Assembly: GCA_000149265.1 (NCBI GenBank)
Contig: CH002892.1
Coordinates: 498,485-562,484, forward strand
Direction: 5' to 3'
DNA length: 64,000 nucleotides
Source: Ciona savignyi
Taxonomy: Eukaryota; Chordata; Ascidiacea; Phlebobranchia; Cionidae
Made by a program: the position numbers and the translations under genes. How positions within the stretch are numbered: the first letter of the stretch is position 1; each line of letters starts with the position of its first letter. Below are positions 25,226-38,984 of this stretch, in pieces. The notes beneath the pieces were generated by a model. That model worked only from the letters and a program-made list of their open reading frames with translations, was not told the DNA's origin and made no database searches.

Positions 25226-25495
25226 ATCCTCGTGAATGGGAAAACGAAATGTCACGTTATCACTCGCGCAATCGTCATATCACCTCACCGGTTAGATGAA
25301 CTATTTCAGTGGGTTGTGTATGATTCACACGTTCCTTTAATTTGGTACAAGACATTAACGCTGGATTCAGGCAATGTCCGTTAACTGCCTTGCTTACGTA
25401 CACAACCGACTAGCTGGCGACCAGTTTCGAATTTGCATCCTATTGACTGAAAGGCGATGCAATAACCAACTGAGCTATCTGGTAAATCGGTTTTT
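25226..25495 (-). mobile_element. SINE body and tail, reverse orientation
   Basis: Plus-strand reading shows the family in reverse: GTGAATGGGAAAAC, GTGGGTTGTGTATGATTC, GGATTCAGGCAATGTCCGTT, ACACAACCGACTAGCTGGCG and a tRNA-like AGGCGATGCAATAACCAACT. It lies 55 bp from a head in the opposite orientation, so two insertions are involved. Confidence 0.75.
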
Positions 25496-26744
25496 ATGAT
25501 ATCACAACTTGATTTGTTGGGTAATATATAAACTTGGATTTTTGTTGTAAAGTTTGCTATTGGAGTAACGAAAGAGTTTTTTGGGTCAAAACCCGTTAAC
25601 TGTGGCGCGCACGTCTCTGTTGTAGAATAACATGAAATCACGCAGATTGACCAATAATAGAAATTTTATAAAAAGGACGTTTGGTTTATTATGGTACAGC
25701 GATGATGTAGAGTTAGAATATTTTTATGAAAAATACTGTAATATTTGGAAAATTGTTACTGTAATACTTGGAAAATTCGACAAAAACGACAGGTTTTTTC
25801 ATTATATACTCAAGCACACGCCAGTTTCAACTCGACCAACTAATATTTGAATAATTTGTGAACAATAAATATTAAAATAATTGTAAACCTCGCCTACGTA
25901 TACTAATGTACCAAGAACATCCCGAAGTGACATGGGGATGATGACGCTGATGGTAGACAAGATTGGGGCAACGACTACTGTATTAACTGTGCGGTTCTTG
26001 TATAAATAAACATCGTAATTGCGTAACCTGTGTTATACTTAAGTATCCCGTTTGAAAAAAGGCCACACATAGTTTTTGTCCGTTTTTTCTTTCTTTATTT
26101 TTTTTCTTTTTTTCAAAAACACGCTAACAGGGGTATTTTATCCGTTCAAAATCATTTAAAACGAGCTCTTAAATTGGAATAAAACTTTCGTATATACTTT
26201 GTCTCTTAAGCGTGGTATGTTCACCTTCGGGCATGAATGGGCTTTCATTTCGTGCCAATAAGAATCATCTGAAGTTTGTTCCGAGTTTTTTTTAGCATGG
26301 CAAACGACAGGTACAACACATAGAGATGTCACAAAGCTTGTGTGGAAATCAAGCGATTTGTGAGTGGTGAGTCGGTTTAAACAGTCTTCTTACTCACTCA
26401 GCCGTATTGGGCTCCGCTTAACATTGTGGTAAATGATTCATATCTTGAGTCTGACTATTTTATATAGTAGAGCAAGCTTAGTCAGTGAGCGAAAACTCAT
26501 TAAGACGATCCGTTCCAAGTAACCTAGTTTACGCGCTTAAGAAGCCACGTGACTGGAAAACTAGGTCACTTCATTCGAAGGGTAAATCGCTTTCCGGATA
26601 TTTTAAATGGATTTAATTTAGATCTCAATGGTCCAGTGCGATGGGTGACAAAAGAAACGGTGAAAACTGTTCAGTGTGATGCGAAATTACGTCTTTCAGT
26701 GAGCGAATTTAAACAATTGCAATTTTACACATTATACATGCGAT

Positions 26745-26875
26745 ATATTTGCACCGCTTACACATTAACTTTGACCCTGTCCATCTGCCACGCATTTATA
26801 AAGTCCATTTCATGTTTATGTTAGACCGAATCAACCTTAATAAGCACACCACCTGTCCATCTGCGTCACGCTGTG
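26745..26875 (-). repeat. 76-bp repeat family, two units
   Basis: In reverse orientation, CCTGTCCATCTGCCACGC and about 76 bp later CACCACCTGTCCATCTGCGT mark two heads, with ATCAACCTTAATAAGCAC between them. Confidence 0.7.
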
Positions 26876-29602
26876 TACCATATAAGAGTGGCGTTTCACG
26901 TAAGTACAATGTAAGCAGAGAAACCCGTCAAATTTAGTGAGATCTCTTAACAAATGACTTGTATTATAAAACACGATTATTAACAGCCACAACTCACAAA
27001 GATACAAAACATAAGGAGCAATTTCGCCAAGGGTGTTTGGGTAGAAACTTGAAATAATATTAAGCTCAACACACAGCCGCAATGTAAAGTAGATAAGACT
27101 TAATATATTACTTTGTGCATACAAAATAGATAAGAAAAATTCCCCCCTTATACTCCTTTCATTTTCATACTTTATTCATACATACCATTCTAAATTACAG
27201 CAGACGTATTCAGCATAATGCTGAACTATGGAATTACTCTGCCGTTAATAACATGTTTATCTCAGTATACGTAATCTATACGTTGTGATGGTTTAAATAA
27301 GCAGATATTGTGTAATAGAACGCGATTTCATGGTAATGTTCTATTTATATCAGGTTGTAAAATTCATTCGGCCAGTTTATTTTTCCTTTTTAAAAGTGGA
27401 TTTCGAATAAAATTATGGCAAGTTATTAATAATACCCGCTAAAGCCCAGTATACTCACTGAGCAGAGCCCATACTTTGGCCGTTGTAACGTTTCGGGTAT
27501 ATTGGCCATATCTGCAGCTTAAATATGGGTACCCTTATAAAAGACTGATCTGGCCTAAGTGTGAACAGTACATAACACATATATGACACTTTAGCTAATT
27601 TCGTGACTGGGTAAAGGTACATTATATTGTATATAACTTAACCAATATTGTATATAAGATAACCAAGTTTACTGAGAAAGACATGAAATGCCTCGCTGTG
27701 GTGTTAATACTTTTTTATGAAACAACACGGGACCTACAATCGCGGTATCGTGTTAGAAACCAGGCAAAATGCTTTGTTTGTTTCTTTTTACTGGTAACTT
27801 CATTGCCACCCATTAAACCGTGGTCTTTATATTATCTACTCTTTGTATATTTGCGCTTTCAATTGTATGCCAGCAAGGATTTGCAGGCAGTTAATTAATC
27901 CTTAAGTTTTCACCGGAAAGGCGCACAAAGAGTTTCAAAAGGTGCCAAAATCTTTCATTGAGGAGATGTTTAATGGTGCGAAGAATCGGCTCAAACGGTC
28001 GGTACTTCGTAAAGATGTTACCACTGTATTTGAGATTCTCGCCTTTTGTATTTACCATCCTCACCTTAGATATGTCTGCAGCCTCTGTCGGATGATCCTT
28101 GAACAAGACAACGTGTAATCTCCAGCAGAGAAGGCTCTAGACACTCTAAACTCGGTTTAAATGGTTCCAAAAAGTTGGGGAGTCAGTTTAGATTTGATGA
28201 AATGTTATCGAAAGATACACACCGCACAATGTGTTGCGCTCGCGTGGGTGTTGCTCGGGTGTGCAGATATCTTGGTTTGCAAGTCTCGGTCACGATTAGC
28301 TAAAAATAGTCTACGTTCAGTTAATTTGCATCGTAACGTATAAAATAGGAGAAATTTCGTACAGACAGCTGTATAAGACGTATTATAAAGTCTGGATAAG
28401 TGTTCTCTCGAACAGGTCAGAAAAAATAGAACTTATTAGGATTGATTATGTGTAATATAGGAATGGTCTTGGCCTGGTGAAACTGCGACGTCGATTAACA
28501 GGTAGCATCCGATTTAAATGCGTTTCTAGGGCTCCTGTAACCCGAACCCTAAAAGCAGGAAGAATTAAACTCCGAGAAAGAACCGGTTGCGTACACAACT
28601 ATGCAATAGAAATGCACACGGTGTGATTACTGATGATCGAATCAACTGCATCGAAGTAAGATTACGCGCTTGTCGCGTATTCCACTTCGCGTAAACCTGT
28701 TTACAGTCGTATCGAGATTATGTTTTTGAGAAAGTCTCCGCACGCTATACAGATGCATTAGACAAACATCAATCTGGTATATAAGTCCAAGTCTCTCTGC
28801 ACAAAGGAATGATTCTGGGCAACAGCCTTCCAGGAAGGTTATAAGATAACAAGGTATTTATGTGGGAAGAGGAGTTTAGATCAGCATTTGTGCGATGAAG
28901 GGGATCTAGTTGTCTCTCAGTCGGTTTTACACAGATAAAAAGCGCGAATGTAATAAGTTTTTGACTCATTATCTGCGCCCGTTAACTGCGGTTGTTTCGT
29001 TTTGAACGGTCGTAACAGAACCGCATATGAACAACTTTTTATTCGCATGTTTTAAAGCTAATCGTGGCATTTATCCCTGAATAAGCAAAGTACTAGTGAG
29101 ATATTGTTATTAAGGGCATTTGACCATTGGCTTGCTTATTAAAGTTATGTTCGTCACAGTAGTCCATTACGCAAAGCGACGGGACGTAGATTAGTGGCGC
29201 AATAAGACGTCGAAGGAAAAATAGTCTTATTACAGCACCGACTTAAATTGGGTTACACGTGTAGATTATAGAGCTCGGAATAAAAGGGAGAAGATTGTAG
29301 CGAGTGTAAATATGCGATTGTGTGAGGTGATAGTTAGTGTGGTTTGACCGAAATGCGAATAAAAGAGTTCGTGATTCCTACCTAAATTCGAGGATTGCTG
29401 TATACTTAGTGCGTCTGGCTCTGTTTCACGCAAAGCGACTCCCAAGACGCGATATCCTTGTTTTTTGGCAAAGAATTAGAAGATTCTAGATAAATTCAAA
29501 ATTGGACATAAACTAGTGATGTATAAATGGTATCGGTTAAAATATTGATTAGTGCAGTTTTCCAAGTTTATTTGTGTACACGTATATATGATAAATGCAA
29601 TA

Positions 29603-29670
29603 GTAATGTGGCGTAGATGGACAAGCGTTGCGCTTATCAAGACGCTTTTGTGTGCAAATAAACATTCATA
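29603..29670 (+). repeat. 76-bp repeat family, single copy
   Basis: ATGTGGCGTAGATGGACAAG then GCGCTTATCAAG and TGTGTGCAAATAAACATTCA follow the family order. Confidence 0.7.
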
Positions 29671-30884
29671 AATGAGCTACTGAGCACATCTAACTTACTA
29701 AGATAGTCAGTCAAAACTTCAGATCCTGTGCATTAGCTCCATACTGAACTCATATAACCCGCCAGGCTCGCTCAGCATGCGGCTGCTAGCGCTGTGTGGA
29801 CGAACAAAAGATCAAAAGTCGATTTCAGCCGAACAAATTGGAAGCCGCAAAGCGTCTGAATAACCCATTTTACGCCCAACCGCTCGGCTAGAATCTCTTT
29901 CAATATAAAAGATAAACAAAGAATTGGGTCGCCATGCTTCGTTCCCATTTCGCGCAAGAAGTTTGTTCTTGTGCGCAAAATAGTTTCAAAGCTGTTATTG
30001 TGCACAGTTTCAGTAAACGAAATCACCTGTCCATCGGCGCCACTTTATTAAATTACGGCAGTGCATTTTATTTAACGTAGCATCACTAAGCGCGCCTTGT
30101 GAACAGTAAGTGGCTCGGTTTGAGTGGTGGTTTATAAACTGTTGTACAGAGGGTATTCAAACTACCAAATATCCAGTAAAATGTCGCATTGAACTGAATC
30201 GAGCTGCGCGATTCTTGTTTTTGTTCATTCTTGGACGATTTCTCACATCCGTGATAACCACAGTCGCGTAATCGCTTGTCCACATACCTTGCCGTCGGCC
30301 AAATCCAGCGTGCATGGTTATAACAAGGTCAGGGCGTATCATAGTATTAAATACTTTTTAATCATAAGCTTCTTTATTCGTCCAAATCCTCGGTCGCCAT
30401 GACGACTGATGCATCTTTTGTACGGTCAGATTATAGAGCACGTGATTGCTAGTCAACCAATCAGCGCAGAAGCGTTTTCGGCGTTTTTCTTATAATTTTC
30501 CCTCGAGCGAATAACGCTTCGATCAAACCGGTCATTTGGGAATCGCGTGTTCCGAAGCGAATGTTAAGTACAGCGTCTCGCAGTATGACCAATATGTCCT
30601 TGTGGGAGACAATACTTCCACGAAAACTTGTGATTTAGACCCCAGGATCTCAGACAACAGATCGCAATCTTAGCACCGAAGGCACCAAATATGTTGACTC
30701 AGAAACGCCAGATAGATTTTGGTCGAGGTTAAAATTTACAATACATTTTGGGTTCTTTGGATTTAGCCATTAACGTTCTTCCATTAATTCTGACGCCCTT
30801 TTACAGCAAAAGTAAGCGGATCTTGGTTAAATAAGAAATTTAAACCTGACAATAAAACGAAGAATTGAAACCTGATCCGGCAAA

Positions 30885-33800
30885 ATGTGGGCGCTTTTGG
30901 AGAAGATTTCTGAACAAGTAAGTCATTAATTCTTTGCGGTTTTAGCGCTTGGATCTAAGTTTATTTTTGTGTTTAATTCATTAAATCAAGTATTTCGACT
31001 GTTTGTCAGTCAAGGGGTTTTAAGCTAAACGACTGTCGATTTACGTATAAATCACGCAATACTTGTCACATTGCGCTGTATTTTATCGAAGTTTTTAAAT
31101 CGAATTTTGTCAAATAGTTGGCCAAGTTAACGACAAGGTTTATTTTACTTCACAATGCATTTCGAAGAGTTTAGCTCAATTATTGAAAAACAGGTAACCA
31201 GTCTAACGCTGTTTAATTATGGCAGCAAGTAATTTGCATTATTCTTTTTAACATTTTTAATTGTTCTTTTTACGTGAAGTAAACGAAATAGAGATTATAT
31301 AAAGTTGTTAACATAACAATCTAAAATAACGGCCTAAAACTTGAAAAATTCAGTGATAAATCTCGAAGCGAGATGTTCAACAAACAACGATTTGTTAAGT
31401 TTTCGGTGAAGATATATTTCTGGTTTTGCTTGTACTGTCGTATCACACCATTTGAAGCTACTCGAAAGAGGCGATAACGTTTTAATATCCACGACGGTTA
31501 TATTGTAAACAGCATTCAGATTACGATCCAGTTATTATTTACTCGCGTTCCGCTTCATATAACGCTGTTGCTACAGCGAAGCATTCTCATTTTTCATTTT
31601 AATCCAGACACGAAACCCAAAACTTCGTGGTTAGCTGATCGACATATTTTACTCAATTCTTGTTGCAGTAGAGAACAGCCAAAGTTATTAACAACCTTCG
31701 TGCATTTCAGGTGACGAAATACAGCACTTTCCTGGGTCAACTGTGGTATATCATCGTCTTTGTATTTCGACTCATCGTTGTTGTTACTATTGGTGGTGCA
31801 GGTAAGGTCCCATTGGTTATAATTGTGGGGAAACAATAATTTGTCAGCACCGAACCCGAAATCATTGGATTGATGACAAAGTTTGCAGTAATTCGTGTTT
31901 ACGAGCCGATCTTTTATCAATTGAGCTCAATTAACCCATTTAACACAAACCTGGACAAACAAGCCACTTCGCGATTGTTTCGTTTAACGGCGATACTGGC
32001 TTAACTATCAACTGTATAAGAGCTCCACCAAATATAGGACAGTTGGTAGAATGGTATTGAAGTTGCGTTGTTCCAATACACCGGTGCGCAGCAATTGTCA
32101 TTTAATTAAACATCAAAGTCATAACTTTCATGTTTTTACTAAAAAGTTATAATTAAAGTCCAGACATTCGATTAGTTCAGCGGAAAATACGTTTTCACAC
32201 CGGGTTTTAGATAAATACGTGCCTGAAAGCACGGTCGGTGTCTAGGAATGTTTATTATGGTGAGCTTGACTTTATACGGTAATTTCGCGTTTTCTTACTC
32301 GCCGTGGGCTAATTGTGCGACACAATCTCCATTGTTACGTCGCACGTCGAAATAAGAGCTCCTATTATTCTGGATGGAGTTGTTTCTTGATTTTTTGTGA
32401 AATAATGTCCACATTATACGTTTTAAATCACAAGCATATTACTTCGACCAGATTTTACCGCAGTAGTGTGGCAGATGGCTTACTTCATAAATTTGAACTG
32501 CGCCCAAATATTCATGTTGTGCAAATACGGCCACCATTTAAAGATCGCTTTCATCTAATTATCGCTGACGACGATCACGTAGAAATGTAATAACACTTAG
32601 AGCGACGAACTCAAATCCAATTATGCCCGTGATCCAGACTGATAGCTAATATATAAACATTCACTTTAATTTCCTTTCTTAAGTTCCATTTTTATTTAAA
32701 AAAAAAATATTTTGCGCTGAAAAAAAGTCGTTCTTTTGTTGCGTTTTAGAAATGAAGGTGCATTTGTATACAAATAAACCTTTACAAGCGCCTCGCCTTT
32801 GCATCTGCGCCAAACTTTCGAAGTGCCAATCATCTATATTTGTAGACAAAATCAATTTCATGAAATTTTTTTTAATTTACCATCAAGTTATCTCCTGACC
32901 CTCCATGGACATCGTAAAATACACTGAGCACGCTAATAACTACACCGTTCGTTTAAAATACACCAAGTCTCTTATTACATTTGTAGCCCCTGTCACCCAT
33001 CAACACTGGTAAAACAACAACATATTCTATAAATTAGGTCAACAACACTGTATTGTTCCCGGATCAAAGCACTACTAACCTCGTCCCACTATAATATATA
33101 GTCAGTCGTCGAAAACGAATTAACATAATGTACCGAAATCATAATAGTTCCGGTAATTTGACAAAAGACGGTAGACTTTGTGTTACAATATGAATATTAT
33201 GATCCGGTGGACACGTAAATCAGTGGCGCCCTGAGGGAATTAATAAAAAGCGAGACAACCAAGATTTCCCACAGCAATTACAATAAACGCTCACGATGTA
33301 TAGAATGTTGGTTCGTGGAGAATGTTAAGCAATTCGGGAGAATAAAGAAGAAAATTCCGCGCTTAAAATTTTGTACCATGTTGGACGAACCGTTGAAAAC
33401 TTAATTAATTCACTCTTTTATCTTTTATTTTATTGCGTCAATCATCTTAAAAGAGGTTGAATACACACTCCACAATTAGTTTCCGCTTTTCCGTCATCAA
33501 ATTTTTTCATTTGTAATCTTCTGTATTGTTTCCATTCTATAACCCAAACCACACCATCGCTTTCCCAAGTCTTATTTTAAACTGCATTAGCGCATTGTTT
33601 TTCATTGTGCGGCGCGCTTATAAGATATCCTTATGTTTATTTTATACCAGTCAGCGATATATATTTGCATTGACAAACAAGTCCAAATGCTGACAGAAGT
33701 TTGAACTTTGGCATACTTAAGCTATGCAACGTAAGGAAGTTACTGTGATGTCATAAATGATGACGAAACTTTTATCATCATATTGACTCATCGCAAACTA

Positions 33801-36800
33801 ATGTCGAGAAACGTATTCTGGGCAGTACGTAACTCGTCGTCATCCGCATTTTATGTTTAATCAGATTGCCATTATACAAAGTCTATCACTTATACGGGTT
33901 TCTGTTTTTTTTTAAAGTCAGATTTTTTTAAATCTCCTGAGTTTCCTGTGGACCCCTTTAATACGCGAATTCGTTTGTTACTTAACAATAACATTCGAGT
34001 TTCGAGAGAATACTTGAGTTTTTGAATTCGACTGCTTAAGTGCTTGGTCGATTTCATTTTGCTTTATGACGTCACAGTAAACGCGCGCGGCGAGGAGTCA
34101 TTCTAAAGTCGTTGTTTCCCATTGTTACGTCGCCAAGCTTGAAAAACCGGTGCAGTCGTGTCTAATTGTTACATCATAATAACAATGTCAGTTTTAAAAT
34201 GACACACTGTTGCGTAATAACCCGGATCTATGACGTCAGTAATTTGCTGCTGAACCTTTGACCTTCGACCTTTTAATAAGACGGATTAATTAAACGAATT
34301 AATTTGGTATTTTACCTAAAACAAGTCTATAACGATCTGCCCACCATACACCTGATGTTAACATGGCAGGCAAGAGACCATGTGTCCAATCTATCTTCGT
34401 GTAATTGTATTATTCTCTACAAATATTCTTAAAATATCTCCGTACAGAGGTAATTGAGTCAATTCTGGATGGACGCGACTCTAAAACAACACACCGCATG
34501 GCAAATTATATAATTATAATGTCTTACAACAGACTTCACTCTTTGGTTTATAATATCAATTATTTTTTAATGTGTTTTTGGTATAAAATTATTGATATAT
34601 ATTTCTTTGTTTTTCCCGCAATTGATTTTTTTTATTATTGTTAACGGTAGCCATTTAACAAATTTCAAAATTATAAAATTTATTTTTTAATCATCGTGTA
34701 AAATTGTGTGCAAAATATCTTCATCCAAGAACACTGGGTTTGAGTACTGATTCCATACTTAAAAGTCTGATCATCCTCCCCAGTGTACGGCGATGAACAG
34801 TCTGCATTCAAATGCAGCACGGATGTTGTTGGATGCCAGAACATATGTTACAACCAGTTTGCCAAGATCTCTCACATGAGATTTTGGGCGTTTCAGGTAA
34901 GTTTCCGGCATTTTTAGATTCTATTAAACATTTCAGACACCTATCGCTATTATTCAGGATACTAATTGTTATTGTTACCACTTACACTTAGATATAGTAA
35001 TCAGAATAGATTTGATGACAATAGCGTTATTGGTTGTTTCCAGCCAAAAAAAGTATATTCACATTCTTCATGTCATTAAATCCTCAACCCACATAAATCT
35101 TGCGTTTAAACACTATATATAAGTCATTTCCCAACTTACCGTCTTAACTATATGATACTCAACCTTCCACCTACAGTTGCTCGCTGTCACAACCCCGACC
35201 GTGTTCTTCCACTTCTACTCGATGTACATGTCGGGTGAGATCCAGAAGTTGAAAGACGCCGAGGATCATCTGCGTCAACTCGAGGAGGGAGAACAGGAAC
35301 AACTTCTTCCGGTGAGAACTTGGTGTTTTGTATTTGGGAGCGGATTTCAATGAACAGATGTTGGTCTCTCCAGATCCGTTTTGTTAATGAAGAGATGTTA
35401 ATTCATTTTAATCAACGTTAATTCGAAGAGATTTTAATTCGTTTTCTTTAACGCATAGAAGTTACACGGTTTTTAAACCTTTAGTTTAATAGTTCACTTT
35501 CTAATGATTTAGTTTTAAATTTTAATATGTGAACAGAAAAGTGCGAAAGACGAAAAAGACTTCAAGAAAATGTCGAAACGAAGAAAGAGTATCGGAAACG
35601 TGAAAGTTCGACGAATTTATTCTGGAACTGGACTGAAAGAGGTAAATTTGTGATGTATAGTGGAAAGCAATGTTAAATAATCTACACCGGATTGCCTCGA
35701 GTTCCGGGAGTGATTCAATTACCTGACATGAATGTGAAATATAGAAGTTTATGTAACGAAACTAAATACCGGAACATTCGAAAAAAACAATCATTTCCTC
35801 AGGTTCCATACACAAACAAAATCCACTACGCCTACTACTTGAGCATAATCATCCGATTGGTAATGGAAGGAGTTTTTATCTACATCGGCTATTGCCTCTT
35901 CAAACTGATGGTACGTGTGTGTATTTCTTTGTTCCTTGAGTTTTATTGCAAATTCGTTTTGAATTCGATGAAATAATTAGTGTGAAGCTATGATCATGAT
36001 TTTGGTAAAATTCAATTTTGAACATGATGTATTTGTTTCACTGCCTGAATTTCACCTATTAAAAATACGTTTTTTTGGAAAATTTCAATATGTTACTCGT
36101 TGTAACGAATGTTACTCTTCAATATGTTACTCGTTGTTACTTTCGAAGAATAATGCGTCAAAATATATAACTTTTTAATATTGAGACTTTCGGTATGTCA
36201 CCTCATCCTAAAGTTCCAAAATAACAATGTAACATTCCGGATGGTCTGAATGCGGTTTCGTATGAATCAAGTTCATTCAATTCTTTACCGATATCACCCT
36301 GTAATAACTCCCCTGCAGGACCCGAAATGCCAAGATAACCCGACCGACCCGATGTGCCCGGGGAGCAACAACCCAATCTACTTCCTATGGATGAGAGTTC
36401 CCGCCATGTACAAGTGCGAGGGCGACCCAGGAACTGATGTCTACACCGCATGCACCATGCACGTGCGAGACAACGGATTCGTACCATGCTTTGTCTCAAG
36501 ACCATACGTAAGGATTTGATGATAAATGTGAACGATATCATAGAAGCTTAAACTAGCGACACAACGATTACGGCAGTTCTAATCGGAAGATTTTCGCCCC
36601 AGAGTTTTTTATTTCTGAAATTCAAAATAACTGTTACAGTCTGTTACATCGACCTGTACAATAGAAATACGATCCAGTTAAAATTAGTTATGAATCGGGA
36701 CGTGAAATGGTTATTTTGTGATACGGAATTAATATTTTAAATATTTGGTCATTTTGTTTGATATAAAAATAACTTTTAAAGATCGTGAGGTATTTATCAT

Positions 36801-38005
36801 GATCAGTATGACGATTCGTGGTTAGCGCATTTTCAACCAACCGAATATTTCAGGAGAAAACTGTGTTTCTCTGCTACATGGGGATCCTCAGCGGCCTCTG
36901 CTTCGTGATCTCTGCAATGGAACTTGTGATCGTCTCCATCCGAAGATTCTGGAGGAAGCGCAAGCCAACCCACAAGTACGTGGAGTGTTTGAACTTAGCG
37001 CCTCATACCACAGGATGGTTGTTTCATTTGTGGATCCTTTGTGGGTTGGATGAATGATTTGGAAACACTGAAACTACTTCAGTAATGTTTATCAAACTCA
37101 GCCGGCTTACCGGAGATATTACAGTGTGACTTTAGTGGTACTGGTTTGTGGTACAGTTGTACGTCCACTAAACCAGGTACAAAACAACCCCCGGCAATTC
37201 CTTTCCCAAGGAAAAAAACAGATGGTTTATGATGATAACCCCATCAAAAAACCCTTAAACAAAAGTTTAACCCAAAGGCTTTCCCCACAACGTATTGAAA
37301 CCAATTCTCCCGCAGACACCTGTTCCGCACCAACAGTCGACCAAGACACGAGTCGGTCTTCTATTCCACCGCCCCTTCAGCGCCGAGCAACAAATATTAC
37401 GACGATGGGAATTTCTACCCGAGCCTCGGAGTGCCGGTTCGAATTGCTAACGGCAGTGAGTATGTAACATGATATATATCTGACGTTGTTTGTCTGCACG
37501 AGTGTTGTGGATTACTCATTTCAAACAAATTAATCTCATTTGCATACTTTGAACGTGCTAAAGGAATATTGGGTCAAGTGTAAAGCCAATTATTTCGCGT
37601 GCAGCACACGACGTAGTATCAGTTGCATAGTTTTATCATATATTTTAAAAGCTAGAGCTTTTTACCACTGGGGGGACTATGTTTCCCGACTATGCTCAGT
37701 GTGAATTTGAACGCAAAACTAGCCCTGATGTAATTTGAACGCAAACTGTTGTTAAGAGGTATACACCCTGTATTAGAGTTCTGCGTCTTGAATTCAAGCT
37801 TCTATAATTGTGTTTTTTTTTGTTGTTGAGCAACCGAATTTCGATTTCAATTGTCCTCACCACTTGATAATCGTCCCCAGAATTTCCGCAATACCAAAAC
37901 AGCTCCGACCATGCGACAAAGAGAGTACAAATCCATGAGGAAGACCAGAATAATATGGTGAAGGAGAATTTATCAGAAACTGCTTCGGTTAAAAGCTACG
38001 TCTAG
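30885..38005 (+). CDS. Connexin (gap junction channel subunit), gene A
   Basis: Ten exons join in frame to 386 residues: 30885-30917, 31711-31801, 34784-34896, 35177-35311, 35537-35641, 35803-35910, 36319-36507, 36854-36975, 37316-37455 and 37881-38005. Exon 1 gives the N-terminus MWALLEKISEQ. Exon 2 gives membrane segment 1 (STFLGQLW..VFVFRLIVVV). Exon 3 gives loop E1 with the hallmark C-X6-C-X3-C and FAKISHMRFWAFQ. Exon 4 holds segment 2 (TTPTVFFHFYSMY); exon 5 is a basic cytoplasmic loop; exon 6 is segment 3. Exon 7 is loop E2 ending PCFVSRPY; exon 8 continues EKTVFL and segment 4. The tail ends KSYV, a class I PDZ ligand. Connexin hexamers dock between cells to form gap junctions. Oddities are the many introns and five E2 cysteines spaced unlike vertebrate connexins. 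An alternative first exon lies at 31155-31193. Gene B is tail-to-tail downstream. Confidence 0.94.
31155..31193 (+). CDS. Possible alternative first coding exon of connexin gene A
   Basis: CACAATGC starts a 13-codon frame (MHFEEFSSIIEKQ) that ends in phase 0 at a GTAACC donor, so it would splice to the same exon 2 as the main first exon. Its length suits a connexin N-terminus, though it lacks the tryptophan seen at residue 2 of the other exon. No transcript evidence is available. Confidence 0.4.
31802..34783 (+). other. Large intron 2 of connexin gene A
   Basis: This 3-kb intron separates segment 1 from loop E1. It holds one reversed 76-bp family copy (about 32756-32818) and otherwise nothing that I recognise. 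No SINE tail is present. Confidence 0.6.
32756..32818 (-). repeat. 76-bp repeat family, single copy
   Basis: In reverse orientation, TTGTATACAAATAAACCTTT then ACAAGCGCC and TTTGCATCTGCGCCAAAC match the family tail, middle and head. Confidence 0.6.
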
Positions 38006-38984
38006 TTATTTTGTAAGATTTCGATGTTGTTGCAATTTAATGGCAACATATGATGTCTATTGTATCATTCCTGCTTTTCTTGCGCTTTGCTGCTTGAAAA
38101 TTTTAATTTTCTGTAAAAAAGCAAATTTTAGATGATATTATAGACATTGTGCCTATATCATTCCATTAAATGCATAAAAACGCTGTGAAACGCCTTAAAA
38201 AAGCAGTGCCTGCCGCTTGATAATTGCCAACCTGAAATTCCACGATTTCTTGTTGAAAACGCCTTAATATATTGCAATGATACAAATCTGCTTCTTTTAT
38301 ACAAGCTTGTTTTAGTGTTCGCGTCTTCCCGTTTATGTTGCCCGGGTTGCTATTCCGCTTTTTATTTCAGTGTCATTGTCCACATATATGGCTTTAAAAC
38401 CGAATCGCACCATTTTGACCTGGATTCAAAATTGTACAAACTTATTTTTTTTCATTTTATGGTGTAAATAAATTTATTCTTCGACCTACGTCAATGCAGC
38501 GACATGTTTACGAGGATTATTTATTTGTTCGAAGCTTTCATCAGATTTATAATTTTTAATCTTCGCTTCTGGCTATGTCTGCGGCAACCTTGGATTGGGC
38601 TTCAGAGAAAATTTGCTGATATAACTTTAGGAATCTATAATGTCTACAAGATCCATTAATGGTTCAGCTTGCTACGGACCAAATATAAACTCTTCTAGGG
38701 TTATTTTTTTAGTTCTAATTGGTAAATATTGGATATTTGGATAATACCTGCGGTTTTAGTTTTTTTGTGGGTAGTTGTACCTAAATTTCGACTTGTAAGT
38801 GGTTTGAATTAGATTGTGTATTAACGATATCGTGTTCAAATAGCGAATTGGAAATACGTAGTTAAAGAAATGTACATAGACATCGTATAACTGTTGAATA
38901 GAAGAATTGAAACGTTAGGAGGATTTAGCTAGCTATGAATGAATAAGACGAAGTGTTGAGCAAAACCTAATTCTTCACGATCAA
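38006..38984. other. Intergenic spacer between the two connexin genes
   Basis: About 980 bp separates the two stop codons of the tail-to-tail genes. It should hold both 3' UTRs. An AATAAA motif near 38466 could serve gene A. Confidence 0.55.

Larger units (their letters stand above)
25500..30880. other. No gene recognised
   Basis: Short open frames occur throughout, for example 28161-28343 (+), 29772-30026 (-) and 30086-30283 (-), but none has a recognisable motif plus splice sites. Copies of the 76-bp family occur at 26745-26875 (-) and 29603-29670 (+). The last part probably holds the promoter of connexin gene A. Confidence 0.45.

Noticed and set aside
36203..36541. 112-codon minus-strand frame
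   Set aside because: It is the antisense shadow of the connexin A E2 exon.
37126..37467. 113-codon plus frame starting MTLVV
   Set aside because: The true exon starts at 37316 in another frame, which continues the connexin tail in phase and ends at a GTGAGT donor.
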